Origin: Bog-473 sp963800725
GTDB taxonomy: Bacteria; Actinomycetota; Acidimicrobiia; Acidimicrobiales; RAAP-2
Direction of reading: 5' to 3'
Assembly: GCA_963800725.1 (NCBI GenBank)
Contig: CAWDCE010000027.1
Coordinates: 1-64,000 of the forward strand
Length of the DNA stretch: 64,000 nucleotides
The notes beneath the pieces are model-generated. The model was not told where the DNA came from. It saw only the letters and a program-made list of their open reading frames with translations, and searched no databases. This document shows positions 49,501 through 58,668 of the stretch, one piece after another. Numbering within the stretch: position 1 is the stretch's first letter; every line of letters begins with the position of its first letter. Both the position numbers and the translations under genes were made by a program.

Positions 49501-52210
49501 ATGTTGTTCGATGGGATCGGTCACCAGGTACCCGACACCGATCCGACCGAGACCCAAGAGTGGCTCGACTCGTTCGACGCCATCGTCGACTCTCGTGGTC
49601 GCGCTCGGGCCCGCTTCCTCTTGATGAAGCTCTTGGAGCGGGCCCGGACCAAACAAGTCGAGTTTCCCGCCACCGTCTCGACCCCCTATGTCAACACCAT
49701 CGCGGCCGAGGACGAACCGTGGTTCCCCGGCGACGAATACCAAGAGCGTCGCATTCGGGCCTACATCCGCTGGAAACGCGGCCGCCATGGTGGTGCGCGC
49801 CAACACCCGCACCGAGGGAATAGGTGGCCATCTGTCCACCTACGCCAGCTCGGCCGCGCTCTACGAGGTCGGGTTCAACCACTTCTTCCGGGGCAAGGCC
49901 GACGGTGGCTTTGGTGACCAGGTCTTCATCCAGGGCCACGCGTCGCCGGGGATCTACGCCCGTGCCTTCCTCGAGGGCCGCCTCAGCGAGGCCCAACTCG
50001 ACAACTTCCGCCACGAGGTCGGGGGCGACGGGCTCCCGAGCTATCCCCACCCGCGTTCGTTGCCCGAGTTCTGGGAATTCCCGACGGTCTCGATGGGACT
50101 CGGGCCGATCTCGGCCATCTATCAGGCTCATATCAATCGCTATTTGAATCTGCGCCACCTGGTCGACACCAGCGCCAGCCGGGTCTGGTGCTTCGTCGGC
50201 GACGGCGAGATGGACGAACCAGAATCGATCGGGGCCCTCGGGGTCGCCGGACGAGAGCACCTCGACAATCTGATCTTCGTGGTCAACTGCAACCTCCAGC
50301 GGCTCGACGGCCCGGTGCGCGGCAACGGCAAAATCATCCAAGAGCTCGAAGCCGTCTACCGCGGGGCCGGGTGGAACGTCATCAAGGTCATCTGGGGCTC
50401 GCGCTGGGATGCGCTCTTGGCCCGCGACGTCGACGGCGTCTTGTTGGACCGCATGAACACGACGGTCGACGGTGAATATCAAAAGCTGGCCGTCGAATCA
50501 GGGGCCTACATCCGTGAGCATTTCTTCGGCCCCGACCCGCGGCTGCGGAAATTGGTCGACGACCTGAGCGACGACGAACTGGTCTCGCTCCCCGCGCGGC
50601 GGGCACGACTACCGCAAGCTCTACGCCGCCTACAAGATGGCCACCGAGCAACGCGGGGCGCCGACGGTCATCTTGGCCAAGACCATCAAGGGGTGGACCC
50701 TCGGCCCGCTGATCGAGTCGAGAAACGCCACCCACCAGATCAAGAAGATGAACAAGGCGCAGCTGCGGGCGCTGCGGGACCGCCTCTACCTGACCGACGA
50801 CATCCCCGACGCCGCCCTCGAGGGCGACCCGCCCTATGTGCGACCCGCCGATGGCTCCGACGCCATGGAGTACCTCAAGGCCAGGGGCCGCGTCCTCGCC
50901 GGACCGGTGCCGACCCGCGTGGTCCGACCAAACCGCCATCCCGCCCTCCCCGACGACAAGGTATTCGAGGAATTCTTCACGGGACGGGGACCCAGTCGGT
51001 CTCGACCACCATGGCATTCGCCCGGTTGCTGCGCAATCTGGTGCGCGACCCGCACATGGGCCAACTGGTCGCCCCCATCGTCTCTGACGAAGCGCGCACC
51101 TTCGGCCTCGAATCCATCATCGCCGAGGCCCAGATCTACGCACCCGACGGGCAGCACTACGTCCCCGTCGACGCCGACCTCCCATTGCACTATGCAGAGA
51201 GCACATCGGGCCAGGTGCTCCAAGAAGGCATCACCGAAGCCGGTGCATTGGCGTCGTTCACCGCACTCGCCACCGCGTACGCCACATGGGGCCAGCCAAT
51301 GCTCCCGGTCTTCTTGTTCTATTCGATGTTCGGGTTCCAACGCGTCGGCGACCTGACCTGGGCGCTCGGTGACATCAGGGGCCGCGGCATTCTGGCGGGG
51401 TGTACCGCCGGGCGCACCACGCTCCAAGGTGAAGGGCTCCAACACGATGACGGGCAATCGCCCCTGCTCGCATCGGTGAACCCGGCCGCCATGATCTACG
51501 ACGCCTCCTTCGCGTACGAGGTGGCGGTGATCATGCGCGACGCCATCGCCCGCATCCTCGGCCCGAACCCCGAGGACCGCTTCTGGTACCTCACCTTGTA
51601 CAACGAGAACTACCCAATGCCGGCCCTGCCCGAGGGGGCGGACGGCGAAGCGGTCAAGGCCGGGATCGTCAACGGCCTCTACCGTTTCAATGGCGCACCC
51701 GACGGCTCGGGGGGCCTGCGGGCCAGCATCTGTTTCTCGGGCCCGATGTGGCGTATGGCCCAAGAGGCCCAAGCGCTGTTGGCCACCGAGTTCGGGGTCG
51801 GGGTCGACACCTGGTCGGTGACCTCGTGGTCGAACCTGCGCACCGACGCCATCGACGTGGAGCGCTGGAACCGGCTCCACCCGGGCGAGGCACCGAAGAC
51901 CGCGCTGATCACCGAGGCGCTCGGGTCGAGCGATGCCCCAGTCGTCGCCATCACCGACTACGTCCGATCGGTGCCCGATCAGGTGGGCCGCTTCATCGAC
52001 CGCCCCTACACCTCACTCGGCACCGACGGCTTCGGTCGCTCCGATGCCCGCGACGCCCTGCGCAGTTACTTCGAGGTGGACACCGCGGATCTCGTGCTGA
52101 GCGTGCTGAGCGAACTGGCCCGGCGCGGCCAGATCGAGCCCTCGGTGGTCACCGGCGCCATTGCGTCGCTCGGGATCGACGCCGGGCGAGCCGCGCCATT
52201 CCTCGTCTGA
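49501..52210 (+). CDS. aceE: Pyruvate dehydrogenase E1 component, homodimeric (three frameshifts)
   Basis: Reconstructed length about 902 residues from ATG 49501. N-terminal TQEWLDSFDAIVDSRGRARA; an extra A near 49773 precedes AAAMVVRANTRTEGIGGHLS; ThDP/Mg motif GDGEMDEPESIGAL with VVNCNLQRLDGPVRGNGKII; an extra C near 50590 precedes HDYRKLYAAYKMATEQRG; a missing G near 50990 precedes TQSVSTTMAFARLLRNLVRD; then STSGQVLQEGITEAGALASF and TEALGSSDAPVVAITDYVRS. Homodimeric AceE is the usual actinobacterial form. Divergent from rnhA-lpdA-E2-lipB-lipA, with a TATAAC hexamer about 60 bp upstream as possible -10. Confidence 0.93.
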
Positions 52211-52243
52211 GTCACCGCACCCTTACCGAGGCCGGGTCAGCGC

Positions 52244-52695
52244 TTAGTGCGCCACCCAAGAATCGGGGTTGTCGGTCATCTTGCGCACGTGGGCGGGCAA
52301 GTGGCCGCCGATCACGTCGTCGAGAGTCACCTTCTCGAGGACTGAGCGCAGGCTGGCCCGCACCGCCACCCAGACCTGCTGGAGGTTCTCGGCCGCGCCC
52401 TGGTACGAGGTCAACTCGGGTCGGTAACCGCGTACCTCGGCCAAGGGGCCGTCGAGGGCGCGAATGACATCGGCCAAGGAGATCTCCTTGGCGGGGCGGG
52501 CCAGGCGGTAACCGCCCTCTGCCCCGCGCTGGCTGGCCACGATGCCGGCACGGCGCAGATCGGCCAGGATCGCCCCGAGGAAGCGCGGGGGAGCCCCTGC
52601 TCATCGGCTAAGAACTCGGCGGTCTGGGGGGCTCCCGCCGCGGCCAGGGCCAAGAGGGCACGAATGCCGTAGTCGACCTTGGCCGGGATGTGCAT
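52244..52695 (-). CDS. Rrf2-family transcriptional regulator (one frameshift)
   Basis: Reconstructed length about 150 residues from ATG 52695. The winged helix-turn-helix reads HIPAKVDYGIRALLALAAAG, then AEFLADEQGLP; a run of five G at 52587-52591 should be six, after which PRFLGAILADLRRAGIV and SQRGAEGGYRLARPAKEISL follow. The three Cys that ligate an Fe-S cluster in IscR, NsrR or RsrR are absent: the stretch after LDGPLAEVRGY holds none. It may therefore sense something else or act through protein contacts. Convergent with aceE. A regulator of sulfur or Fe-S genes is possible but not shown. Confidence 0.83.
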
Positions 52696-52774
52696 GCGCT
52701 GATTCTGCCCTGCCGAGGCCGCCGGGGCACGTCCGAGCACGCCGGGGCCGCAAAAGTCGTGCCAAGATCGAGAA

Positions 52775-53368
52775 ATGGCCAAAGCTTCGATACATCTCAC
52801 CGGGGATAAAGACGCCGATGCGGTGTTGAGCAAGGACCCTCTGGCCTTACTCCTCGGCATGGTCCTCGACCAGCAGGTGACGATGGAAAAGGCCTTCTCG
52901 GGTCCGGCCGAACTTGTCCGCCGTTTGGGTGGACCCCTCGTTGCAGCCGAGATCGCCGCCATGGACCCCGAGCAGTTCGCGGAGATCTTCAAGCAAAAGC
53001 CGGCCCTGCACCGATTCCCCGGCGCCATGGCCGGCCGGGTCCAAGCGGTGTGTGCCATCGTCGCCGACGAGTATGCGGGCAAGGCGGCCAACGTCTGGAA
53101 GAACCCCGCCGACGGGAACGAACTCATCAAGCGCCTCACCGCACTCCCCGGTTTCGGCGCCCAAAAGGCTGCCATCTTCGCCGCGCTGTTGGGCAAGCAG
53201 CTCGGGGTGCAACCAGACGGGTGGCGCGAGGCCACCAAGCCATTCGGTGACGAGAACACCTATCTCTCGGTGGCCGACATCACCGGCCCCGAGAGCCTGG
53301 CCAAGGTGCGGGCACACAAACAGGCGATGAAGGCCAAGGCAAAGGCCAAGACGGACGCCAAGGGGTGA
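52775..53368 (+). CDS. HhH-GPD base-excision-type protein
   Basis: About 197 residues. LLLGMVLDQQVTMEKAFSGP at the start and the helix-hairpin-helix LTALPGFGAQKAAIFAALLG place it in the uncharacterised actinobacterial HhH-GPD family (DNA glycosylase-like). The four-Cys Fe-S motif of endonuclease III is absent. The C-terminus is a Lys/Ala-rich tail (KAKAKAKTDAKG) that could add DNA affinity. Its stop overlaps the GTG of thiE by 4 bp, and it starts 79 bp from the divergent Rrf2 gene. Confidence 0.78.
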   Translation: MAKASIHLTGDKDADAVLSKDPLALLLGMVLDQQVTMEKAFSGPAELVRRLGGPLVAAEIAAMDPEQFAEIFKQKPALHRFPGAMAGRVQAVCAIVADEYAGKAANVWKNPADGNELIKRLTALPGFGAQKAAIFAALLGKQLGVQPDGWREATKPFGDENTYLSVADITGPESLAKVRAHKQAMKAKAKAKTDAKG

Positions 53369-53994
53369 CCTCGACGCGAACCATCGCGGATTGTCACCTC
53401 TATCTGTGCACCCCTGATCGACCGGACCTCGCCGCGTTCGTCACCGCGTGCGTCCGCGGCGGCGTCGACATCGTGCAATTGCGCGACAAGCACCTTGATG
53501 CCCGCACCATTGTCTTACGGGCCGCGGTGGTGCGCGACATCTGCGCAACGGCGGGAATCCCCTTCATCCTCAACGACCGCCCCGACCTCGCCCTCGAGGT
53601 CGCAGCCAACGGCGTTCATGTCGGCCAAGACGATGCGCCGCCGCATCTGGCGCGCCGCATCTTGGGCCACGATGCCATCGTCGGCCTCTCGACCCACGAG
53701 GTCCGCGACCTCGACGCGGCACCCTGGTCAGAGCTGTCCTACATCTCGGCTGGCCCCGTAGAAGCCACGCCGACCAAGCCGGGCCGCCCCGGGACCGGGC
53801 TCGACTACCTGCGCACCGCAGTTGAGCGGTCAGCGCTGCCGGTGTTCGTCACCGGCGGGGTGACACCAGAGCGGATCGAGACCCTCGGGGCCGCCGGGGC
53901 ACGCCACTTCGTCGTGGTGCGCTACTTGTGCGATGCGCAGGACCCGCTGCGCTCAGCCCAGGCGCTGCGCTCGGTGATCGACCGCCTGGGCTGA
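53365..53994 (+). CDS. thiE: Thiamine phosphate synthase
   Basis: About 209 residues, intact, GTG start. TIM-barrel motifs: GGVDIVQLRDKHLDARTIVL, PFILNDRPDLALEVAANGVH, VGQDDAPPHLARRILG, IVGLSTHEVRDLDAA, GPVEATPTKPGRPGTGLDYL and VFVTGGVTPERIETLGAAGA. It joins HMP pyrophosphate and THZ phosphate to give thiamine phosphate, the precursor of the cofactor used by AceE. No TPP riboswitch or other thi gene is seen here. Translationally coupled to the HhH-GPD gene. Confidence 0.92.
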   Translation: MTSTRTIADCHLYLCTPDRPDLAAFVTACVRGGVDIVQLRDKHLDARTIVLRAAVVRDICATAGIPFILNDRPDLALEVAANGVHVGQDDAPPHLARRILGHDAIVGLSTHEVRDLDAAPWSELSYISAGPVEATPTKPGRPGTGLDYLRTAVERSALPVFVTGGVTPERIETLGAAGARHFVVVRYLCDAQDPLRSAQALRSVIDRLG

Positions 53995-54297
53995 GCGACG
54001 CGTCCGGGGACCACAGAGCCACACGTCGAGGCGGTACGCAGGGAAGCGGTGCGCCCGCCACCTCGCCCGGTCGACCGCACCCCAATTGCAACCTAATCAC
54101 ACCACAGCGGCGACCACGGGGGTTCATGGTTGTACTAAGGCCAGACCCCCGTTGAGTGCACAGGCAGAGCGCCACCCCGGACATGGGTGCCGACGCCTGG
54201 TGGCAACGGCGGGATCGACATCGGCCGGTGATCCGGTGACGGCACGGCCGTCGCCAACGAAAGCCAAAGTGGCGATTGACAGTTCGAGAGGTACCGC
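53995..54297. other. Intergenic stretch after thiE
   Basis: About 300 bp. No open frame with family motifs and no clear hairpin terminator was seen. The only candidate signal is an AGAGG Shine-Dalgarno at its right end before the small gene at 54298. Confidence 0.5.
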
Positions 54298-54423
54298 GTG
54301 GTGGTCAAGGTCATTCACATCGACAACAAAGGTGACGAAGTCGCCACAATTGAGCTCGACGACTTCACGGTCAAAACACTCCACGGCGGGATCGCCGAGC
54401 TCTCTGAGCGACGCCGCCACTAA
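54298..54423 (+). CDS. Small protein of 41 residues, unknown function
   Basis: Starts GTG GTG with AGAGG eight bases upstream and ends TAA. The protein is highly charged and reads as a real sequence: VVKVIHIDNKGDEVATIELD, then DFTVKTLHGGIAELSERRRH. Predicted beta hairpin followed by a helix. Too short for most gene finders. No family is recognised, and the neighbours (thiE and a GNAT gene) give no hint. Confidence 0.4.
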   Translation: MVVKVIHIDNKGDEVATIELDDFTVKTLHGGIAELSERRRH

Positions 54424-54607
54424 CGAGCCCCAGATCGCCCCGACGTTCGAACGCAGCGGGCGAGCCCGCCATCGGCGGACCAAGAACAAACGCCGCGTCA
54501 CGAGCTGACCCCTGGCACCGCCTTGGTGCCTGCCGGCTCTGGGGCGACCCCGGCCGGTCCCGAAAGTTCAGTACGACTGAGGGGTGCACCGCAGTACGGT
54601 GCGGATC

Positions 54608-55124
54608 GTGCACGTGCGACGGGCCACCGCCCAAGATGGAACCTTCTTGCGCGACATGCTGTGCGCTGCGGTCAACTGGCGCCCGGGCGGACCGCAACGC
54701 TCCCTAGAGGATCTCATGGCGGATCCCGCCATCGCGGACTACGTCGAGGACTGGCCCACAGATCGTGACTACGGCGTCATTTGCGAGGTGACCAATCCAG
54801 TCGGTGCGGCCTGGTGGCGCTTCTTCGGCGCTCGTGACCCGGGCTACGGCTTCGTGAACGAGCAGACTCCCGAGGTGTCGATCGGTGTGCGCGAAGAAGC
54901 GCCGTGCCAGGTCCGTCGGGACCTCCCTCATGAAGTCCCTCATCGATCGCGCCGCGGTCGAGTCGGTACCGGCATTGAGCTTGAGCGTCGAGCCCGACAA
55001 TCCTGCGGCACGCCTCTACGAGCGGCTGGGGTTCGAGGTCGTCGGCGTCGTCGGCGGTGCGCACACCATGGTGCTGGACCTGACCGCTGCGGCGTCGCCG
55101 GCGTCGATCGGCGGCCCGAGATAA
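54608..55124 (+). CDS. GNAT N-acetyltransferase (one frameshift)
   Basis: Reconstructed length about 171 residues from GTG 54608 (VHVRRATAQDGTFLRDML), with an in-frame alternative at 54584. The first part holds AWWRFFGARDPGYGFV and PEVSIGVREE. One extra base near 54895-54905 shifts the frame; then RARSVGTSLMKSLIDRA provides the acetyl-CoA pyrophosphate loop, and LSLSVEPDNPAARLYERLGF is the classical C-terminal GNAT motif. The substrate is unknown. Confidence 0.8.
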
Positions 55125-55172
55125 TCGCTTCGCTCGATTCGCAGGTCGGCCGCGTCCGGCTTGGCGAACCTG

Positions 55173-56042
55173 TTAGATCTGGCTGAGTCGGGGAATGACC
55201 TTTTCGCCGATCTCGGTGACCCAGGCCGCCGGATCGGGCACCAGCGGCATGACCTCGACCAGATCGATGCCGAGGGCGGCGTACTCCTCCATTGAGGAGA
55301 GGAACCCATCGGTGTCGCCGACCGGGTCGGCGAAGCCGAGGATCGTCTTTTCGATGGTGGCGGGGTCACGGCCCTCGGCCTCGCAATGGCGGGTCAATAC
55401 CTCGAGCTTGTGGGCGACCACGGAGGGCTCTGGCGCGAAGAGGTTGCAGGCGTCGGCGTAGCGGGCGACGAGTCGCAGCGTCTTCTTCTCCCCACTGCCT
55501 CCGACCAGGATCCTGGGTGCCGGTGACTGGAGGGGAGGTGGTGAGCAGATCGTCTCGGCGAGCTGATAGTGGCGCCCGTTATAGGGGCCGTCGTCGTCGC
55601 TCCACATCTGATGGCAGATCTGCAACGTCTCTTCGAGCCGCTCGAAGCGCTCGGAGATGTCGGGGAACGGCACCCCGAGCCCCCGGTGCTCGCGGTCGTA
55701 CCACGCGGCCCCGATGCCGAGCTGGGCCCGGCCACCCGAGAGGATGTCGAGCGTCGTGACGATCTTGGCCAAGAGCCCGGGGTGGCGGTAAGTGACCCCG
55801 GTCACCAAGAGACTCAGCGTCATCGTCTCGGTCTGCCCGGCCAAGAACCCGAGTGAGGTGTAGCCCTCGAGCATCGGTTCTTGCGAGGTGGCGAACTCTT
55901 CCATTTGGAACCAGTGGTCCATCAGGGAAAAGAGCGAACAGCCACCCGCCTCGGCCGCCTTCGCCGTCTTGGCCAAGGTGGGCCCGAGTGCTGCGGGTCC
56001 ACCGGGCAGGGTGAAGTTGGCGAAGTGGATTCCAAGTTTCAT
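55173..56042 (-). CDS. LLM-class F420-dependent oxidoreductase
   Basis: About 289 residues, intact. Luciferase-like TIM barrel: KLGIHFANFTLPGG, AEAGGCSLFSLMDHWFQM, LSLLVTGVTYRHPGLLAKIV, TLDILSGGRAQLGIGAAWYD and PRILVGGSGEKKTLRLVARY. The last two motifs are typical of F420-dependent members in actinobacteria. Reduction or oxidation of an unknown small molecule. Neighbouring genes on both sides are unrelated, so context does not help. Confidence 0.88.
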   Translation of the reverse strand: MKLGIHFANFTLPGGPAALGPTLAKTAKAAEAGGCSLFSLMDHWFQMEEFATSQEPMLEGYTSLGFLAGQTETMTLSLLVTGVTYRHPGLLAKIVTTLDILSGGRAQLGIGAAWYDREHRGLGVPFPDISERFERLEETLQICHQMWSDDDGPYNGRHYQLAETICSPPPLQSPAPRILVGGSGEKKTLRLVARYADACNLFAPEPSVVAHKLEVLTRHCEAEGRDPATIEKTILGFADPVGDTDGFLSSMEEYAALGIDLVEVMPLVPDPAAWVTEIGEKVIPRLSQI

Positions 56043-56062
56043 GCCGCCACCTTATGGCTCGA

Positions 56063-56661
56063 CTACGGGGTCGATACCAAGGCGACCGCTGGATCGAGTT
56101 GGGCGAGGGTGTCTTGGAGGGCTGAGCGCAATGCACTCGACCGATCGAGCTCATAGAGGGGCCCGCCGCCGTCACGCAAGGCAAGACCGCGGCCATGGCG
56201 ACACCCACGAGCGGGGCACCGGCAGCGGGGCGCGCAGCGCCTCGCACAGCGCCTCGATCTCGGCTGCGCACACGATGATCCCCCGGCGATTGAGCGGTCC
56301 GCGTGGGCTGCGCGCAACGCGCCGCCCGATTCGCTTGGTGGCGCACGTTGCGCCAGCACGAGGCCAGTTCGTGGCGGTACCGCGGCGACACGAGGACCTG
56401 GGCCCGCGCCGCCAGCCAGCGACTTGATTCTGGTGCACGCCCATTGGCGAGTTGGCGATCGAGCCAGTCCCCCGCAACTGTTGTGGCCGTGCGCAGCCAG
56501 CGTCGGTTGGCATGCGCACGGAGCGCCACCGGCGAGGCGGTGTCGATGACGAGCAAGGGAGACGACCCGCGTGCCGTGGCACCCGCACCGGTGCCTGCAG
56601 TGCGCTTGGGCGCAATGGCATTTTCGCTCCGGCGAGGCAGCATCGCTCCATGCTGCGCCAT
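56063..56661 (-). CDS. Hypothetical protein (frameshifts)
   Basis: Reconstructed length about 199 residues. Readable parts are SSPLLVIDTASPVALRAHAN, RWLAARAQVLVSPRYRHELA, a second frame with IIVCAAEIEALCEALRAPLP, and a third with ELDRSSALRSALQDTLAQLD at the end. At least two frame changes lie near 56300 and 56200. The order resembles a family of uncharacterised actinobacterial proteins with a helical C-terminus, but I do not recognise a function. The start is uncertain (ATGs at 56643, 56661 and 56688). It is divergent from the AraC-type regulator. Confidence 0.5.
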
Positions 56662-56678
56662 GACGCCTCGGGGCGAAA

Positions 56679-57734
56679 GTGGCATCATTGCCACAGTCCG
56701 CGACAAAACTGCCAACCCCGCCCGTGGACGAAACGGGGCATCGCCCGACGGCCCCGAGGGTGGCACCCCTCGGTCGGCCCAGGTTCGCGGTGTTGGTCTA
56801 CGACGGGTTCACCCCCTTCGAGCTCGGGGTGGTCTGCGAGGTCTTCGCCGAGCGTCGCTGGGTTCCAAACGACGACCCGTGGTACGAGCTGTTCATCGCC
56901 GCACCGAGCGCGGGACCGGTCACCGCTGACACCGGATTTGAGATCATTGCCCCCTACGGACTCGGTGTGTTGGACGACGTCGAAACGGTGATCGTGTTGC
57001 CGACCTATCGACCTGAGGAGGTACCACCGTGCGTGTTCGACACGTTGCGCCGCGCCCACGCAAGGGGGTGTCGCATCCTCTCGCTCTGCGGTGGTGCGTT
57101 CGTGTTGGCCAAGTCCGGTTTGCTCGATGGCCGACGGGCTGCGACCCACTGGGCCGAGTGCGACGAACTGTCACGCCAATTCCCCGCGCTCTTGGTTGAC
57201 GCCAGTGTCCTCTTCGTCGACGAAGGCGACATCTTGACCGGGGCGGGCAGCGCCGCCAGCATCGATCTGTGTCTCCATTTGGTTCGCGCCGACTACGGGA
57301 GCGAGGTGGCGACCCAACTGGCCCGCCAGTTGGTCGTTCCCCCCAGCGCGACGGCGGCCAGGGCCAATACATCGAGCGGCCCTTGGCGTTACCGACGAGT
57401 TCGTCGTTATTCGCCGACACCATCGAGTGGGTCCAAGCACACCTCGACGAACCGGTGCGGGTTGAGGACCTCGCCGCGCGCTCGGCGTTGAGCCCGCGCA
57501 CCTTTCCGCGACAATTCCTCGGCCGCCACCGGTACCACCCCGTACCAGTGGCTGCTGAGCCAACGGGTCCAGTTGGCCCAACGCCTTCTCGAGATGAGCG
57601 ACCTTTCAATCGAAGGCGTCGCCGCACAAAGTGGATTCGGTACGGCCGCCAATCTGCGTAAGCACTTCAGCCGGATCGTGCACACCAGCCCCCAGGCCTA
57701 CCGACACACTTTTCAACATCGCCATACCGCTTGA
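56679..57734 (+). CDS. GlxA/FtrA-type AraC-family transcriptional regulator (two frameshifts)
   Basis: Reconstructed length about 351 residues. The N-terminal DJ-1/PfpI-like domain reads FAVLVYDGFTPFELGVVCEV, with the nucleophile-elbow analogue ILSLCGGAFVLAKSGLLDGR and ATHWAECDELSRQFP. Near 57350 the frame changes and gives GQGQYIERPLALP, WVQAHLDEPVRVEDLAARSA and SPRTFPRQF; near 57530 it changes again to TTPYQWLLSQRVQLAQRLLE and SIEGVAAQSGFGTAANLRKH. These are the two helix-turn-helix motifs of the AraC domain. The start is either ATG 56679 or GTG 56724. Target genes are unknown. Confidence 0.83.
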
Positions 57735-57894
57735 ATTCGCCGACTTGGCGATGGGGAGCCAATCCCGGCGATGACCGCGCGCTCACCCCGACTCCTGCCC
57801 GATCTCCCGAAGATGGGGAGGCAAGACATGACGAATATGAGCACACGCAGGCTGGTGCGCGTCCTCCCTCTTCGATTGAGGTTCGCCGACTAGT

Positions 57895-57926
57895 TCATAT
57901 GATTAGTCATATGAGATATCATATAG
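57895..57926. repeat. Three TCATATGA-type iterons spaced 12 bp apart
   Basis: TCATATGA at 57895-57902 and 57907-57914, and TCATATAG at 57919-57926, giving an exact 12-bp period. The first two are perfect palindromes. The block ends 3 bp before the antitoxin start codon, leaving no room for a Shine-Dalgarno, so the message is probably leaderless and the site an autoregulatory operator. Confidence 0.65.
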
Positions 57927-57929
57927 AAC

Positions 57930-58175
57930 GTGAGTCGGCGTCAGGTCCTCGTGCAACTTGATGACGAGTTGGTCGAACGGTTGGATCGGCTGGCGTCCGA
58001 GCGGGGGACGAATCGATCCGAACTGCTTCGCCGAGGGGCCATTGCGGTATTGACCGCAGCCGATATGCGGAGCGCCGACGAGGCTCTTCAGGCCGCGTAC
58101 CGCCGAATTCCACAAGATGTCGACCTTGTCGAAGCGGCCGGTCAGCTGGCCGCCGCCACCCTGCCCGAGTGGTAG
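57930..58175 (+). CDS. Ribbon-helix-helix antitoxin of a MazF-type system
   Basis: About 81 residues, GTG start. The RHH fold is seen in RRQVLVQLDDELVERLDRLA and NRSELLRRGAIAVLTAADM; the C-terminal half (SADEALQAAYRRIPQDVDLV) should bind the toxin. Its end overlaps the toxin gene by 7 bp. It probably binds the three iterons directly upstream. Confidence 0.85.
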   Translation: MSRRQVLVQLDDELVERLDRLASERGTNRSELLRRGAIAVLTAADMRSADEALQAAYRRIPQDVDLVEAAGQLAAATLPEW

Positions 58176-58492
58176 CCAGAGGCGACATTGTCTGGGCGGA
58201 CCTAGGCGCTCCCGCAGGGCGGCGACCGGTCTGCATCTTGACTCGCGATGCGGCGATCACCGTCTTGTCGGCCGTCACATGCGCCCCGGTTACCGCCACG
58301 ATTCGTGGGATTCGGTCCGAAATCTCGGTCGGCCAGGAAGAAGGGCTCCCAACCGCGAGCGTGATCACGTGTGACAACGTCGTGACGTTGCCGACGACAA
58401 TGTTGAGGGGAACTGTCGTTGGCCACTTGGGGCTCGACAAGCGTGCCGAGCTTGACGCGGCACTTCGCTACGCCCTCGACATTCAATACTGA
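58169..58492 (+). CDS. MazF/PemK-type endoribonuclease toxin
   Basis: About 107 residues from GTG 58169. Motifs: RGDIVWADLGAPAGRRPVCI, LTRDAAITVLSAVTCAPVTA, the conserved Arg in TIRGIRSEISVGQEEGLP, and SVITCDNVVTLPTTML with the Thr/Ser and Asp positions of PemK. Ribosome-independent mRNA interferase; the cleavage sequence is unknown. Intact gene, second in a two-gene toxin-antitoxin operon. Confidence 0.88.
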   Translation: MVARGDIVWADLGAPAGRRPVCILTRDAAITVLSAVTCAPVTATIRGIRSEISVGQEEGLPTASVITCDNVVTLPTTMLRGTVVGHLGLDKRAELDAALRYALDIQY

Positions 58493-58668
58493 ACGTCCGT
58501 CGGCCCCGGGATCGACCTTGCGGCAAGGACCTGTTCGCAAGGCCATGTCGTCGGCGTGGCGGCCGAAGCGAGACGGGTCGGCCGGATCGAGGGTGACGCG
58601 CCGGCCCGACGATCACCACACTGCGTCATTTCACCGAGGCGACCAAGCTGCCCAGAACGACGACGGCG

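Noticed and set aside
53995..54297. Possible riboswitch near thiE
   Set aside because: The stretch lies downstream of thiE and lacks the conserved TPP core; no riboswitch can be supported.
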